Source of the DNA: Adiantum capillus-veneris
Lineage: Eukaryota; Streptophyta; Polypodiopsida; Polypodiales; Pteridaceae
Length of the DNA: 64,000 bases
Direction of reading: 5' to 3'
NCBI GenBank assembly: GCA_014529385.2
Contig: CM043968.1
Span: 3,947,501 to 4,011,500, forward strand
Positions within the stretch are counted from its first letter, which is position 1. Every line of letters begins with the position of its first letter. The position numbers and the translations under genes are program-made. A model generated the notes under the pieces. That model was given only the letters and a program-made list of their open reading frames with translations, was not told where the DNA came from and did no database searches. Shown here piece by piece: positions 62,820 through 64,000 of this stretch.

Positions 62820-64000
62820 ATCCGAATGAGAATGATGATAATAATATTGTGGTTTCTGTTCAATCTCTTGTACCTTATCTGTGTGTAATGGTATGGTTTT
62901 AAATGTTGTCTGCAATCATCTTTATACACGGATAACAGTCCCTCCCAAAAAGCAAATGGATATTTTGAAGGACAAGAAGCCCAAATTACTCCCCTAATGG
63001 TAAACTTTGAGTTCATATCCAAAGGTATGTTGATCAGGAGGACTTTGACATTTTTCCTTTGAAGCATGAGGATGTTCTTTGAGGTTCACCTTGGTTTACA
63101 TGTATGTAAATTATATTCAATTCCTTGAGAGAGTCATTAAATTTCAACATAGAAGTAGAGAGATAGTCATTCATGCTAATACCAAAGCCATCATGATTCT
63201 AGTTGTATCTCAAGAAGCTTTTCATAAATCAATGAAGAAGTCTATTTTTTTGTACATGGTTTATATTAAGGAGTTTACATCTAAGGAAAAGCTACTCTCT
63301 CCTCATAACTCTAATTCATTTGAAGAAGATTTTTCTTTAAAATCATTTCTTGATGAGCATGCTTCTTTGTTTACTTACACTATTCAAAAGGGAACTACCT
63401 CCTGCTAGACATGAAGATGACCATAAAATTGATTTTTTGCCTAAAATTTCTCCCCCTAACAAACCCCCTTATGTGTCTCTTATGCACAACAAGAAGAGAG
63501 TAGTACACATGTTAACAAATTATTGGAGAAAAGAATGATTAGACTAAGTTCAACCCCTTTATTGCTCTCCAATATTTTAGTGCAAAAAAAGTATGGTTCA
63601 TACTGAATGTGTGTGGATTATTGTGCACTAAATAAAATTACCATGAGGAATCTATTTTTTGTTTCAAAGATCGATGATATATTTTATAAACTGCAAGGCT
63701 CCTCCTACTTCAGTAGGACTGGCTTTAAAAGTGAGTTTCACCAAATTCAAACTTTGATAGAAGATATTCATAACACTGCATTTAGAACTACATTTGGTTT
63801 ATACCAAAATATATTGATGCCTGGACTTACTAATGCACCGGCTACGTTTCACTAGATGATAGATAGGCTATTTTGTAAGCATCAAACTTACAAAGGAGTC
63901 TTCTTTAATGATATCATAATATATTCTAAAACTCTTGATAAGCATAAGGATCACTTAAGGGAAAATTTTCAAGAATTGCATAATCATATGCTCTACAACG
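62820..64000 (+). pseudogene. Gypsy protease-to-RT segment, runs off the window
   Basis: Linker before the RT: FQHRSREIVIHANTKAIMIL, VVSQEAFHKSMKKSIF, YIKEFTSKEKLLSPHNSNSF and FLDEHASLFTYTIQK, then LPPARHEDDHKIDFLPKISP. RT: MCVDYCALNKITMRNLFFVS, IDDIFYKLQGSSYFSRTGFK, IHNTAFRTTFGLYQNILMPG and LTNAPATFH. A stop at 63853 precedes GVFFNDIIIYSKTLDKHKDH, where the catalytic FFDD is changed to FFND (AAT at 63907-63909). Several shifts. Probably the same broad family as the fragment at 41768. Confidence 0.85.

Noticed and set aside
1-64000. CRISPR arrays, bacterial operons, rRNA or tRNA genes
   Set aside because: No regularly spaced direct repeats of CRISPR type and no tRNA B-box with a matching A-box noticed; the sequence is eukaryotic.

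Overview
The window looks like nuclear DNA of a large, repeat-rich land-plant genome. The mix of Copia and Gypsy LTR retrotransposons, hAT DNA transposons, two kinds of Penelope-like reverse transcriptase, a 20-kb intron and abundant CT/GA microsatellites points to a non-flowering vascular plant. A fern is my best guess, from general knowledge of where such elements and introns occur; no diagnostic marker is visible.

Only two host genes can be supported. (1) On the minus strand, 48543 down to 24628, is a three-exon gene for a 1050-residue leucine-rich-repeat receptor-like pseudokinase of the Arabidopsis GHR1/At5g10020 type. Its exons (47628-48543, 25386-27029, 24628-25220) join in frame at canonical GT-AG sites, but exons 1 and 2 are separated by a 20,598-bp intron (27030-47627) full of transposons. 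(2) On the plus strand, 21475-22212 is the probable last exon of a gene for a Ser-rich protein with one C-terminal membrane segment. Its earlier exons are not recognisable, and most DNA to its left is transposon. The two genes converge, about 2.4 kb apart.

Layout. 1-20575: nested elements on both strands. These are Copia leaders and gag remnants (1-1588, 4405-6013), two decayed hAT transposases (about 1677-4283 and 6038-7452), a plus-strand Gypsy gag/protease (7468-9176) meeting a minus-strand Gypsy gag (9180-10344), two 2-kb direct repeats carrying Gypsy-type LTRs (11366-13415 and 16273-18337), and between them a Penelope-like element (13420-16260). 20576-24627: the plus-strand exon and quiet sequence. 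24628-48543: the receptor gene. Its big intron holds a Copia composite (29270-35199), a hAT with perfect 8-bp target-site duplication (35601-38678), Gypsy LTR/gag/RT pieces (35503-44340) and a second, different Penelope-like RT (about 45820-46870). 48544-53900: upstream region without recognisable genes. 53960-55115: decayed Copia. 58850-61720: another Copia-type LTR and leader. 61730-64000: Gypsy gag-like and protease-RT sequence running off the end.

Nearly all transposon reading frames are broken, and two reverse transcriptases have an altered catalytic YVDD/FFDD box. Beyond the genes, the most interesting signals are arrays of 14-16 bp near-palindromes in the untranslated leaders of three Copia copies, and CT microsatellites that lie on the sense strand just before the primer-binding site in every LTR where both could be read.
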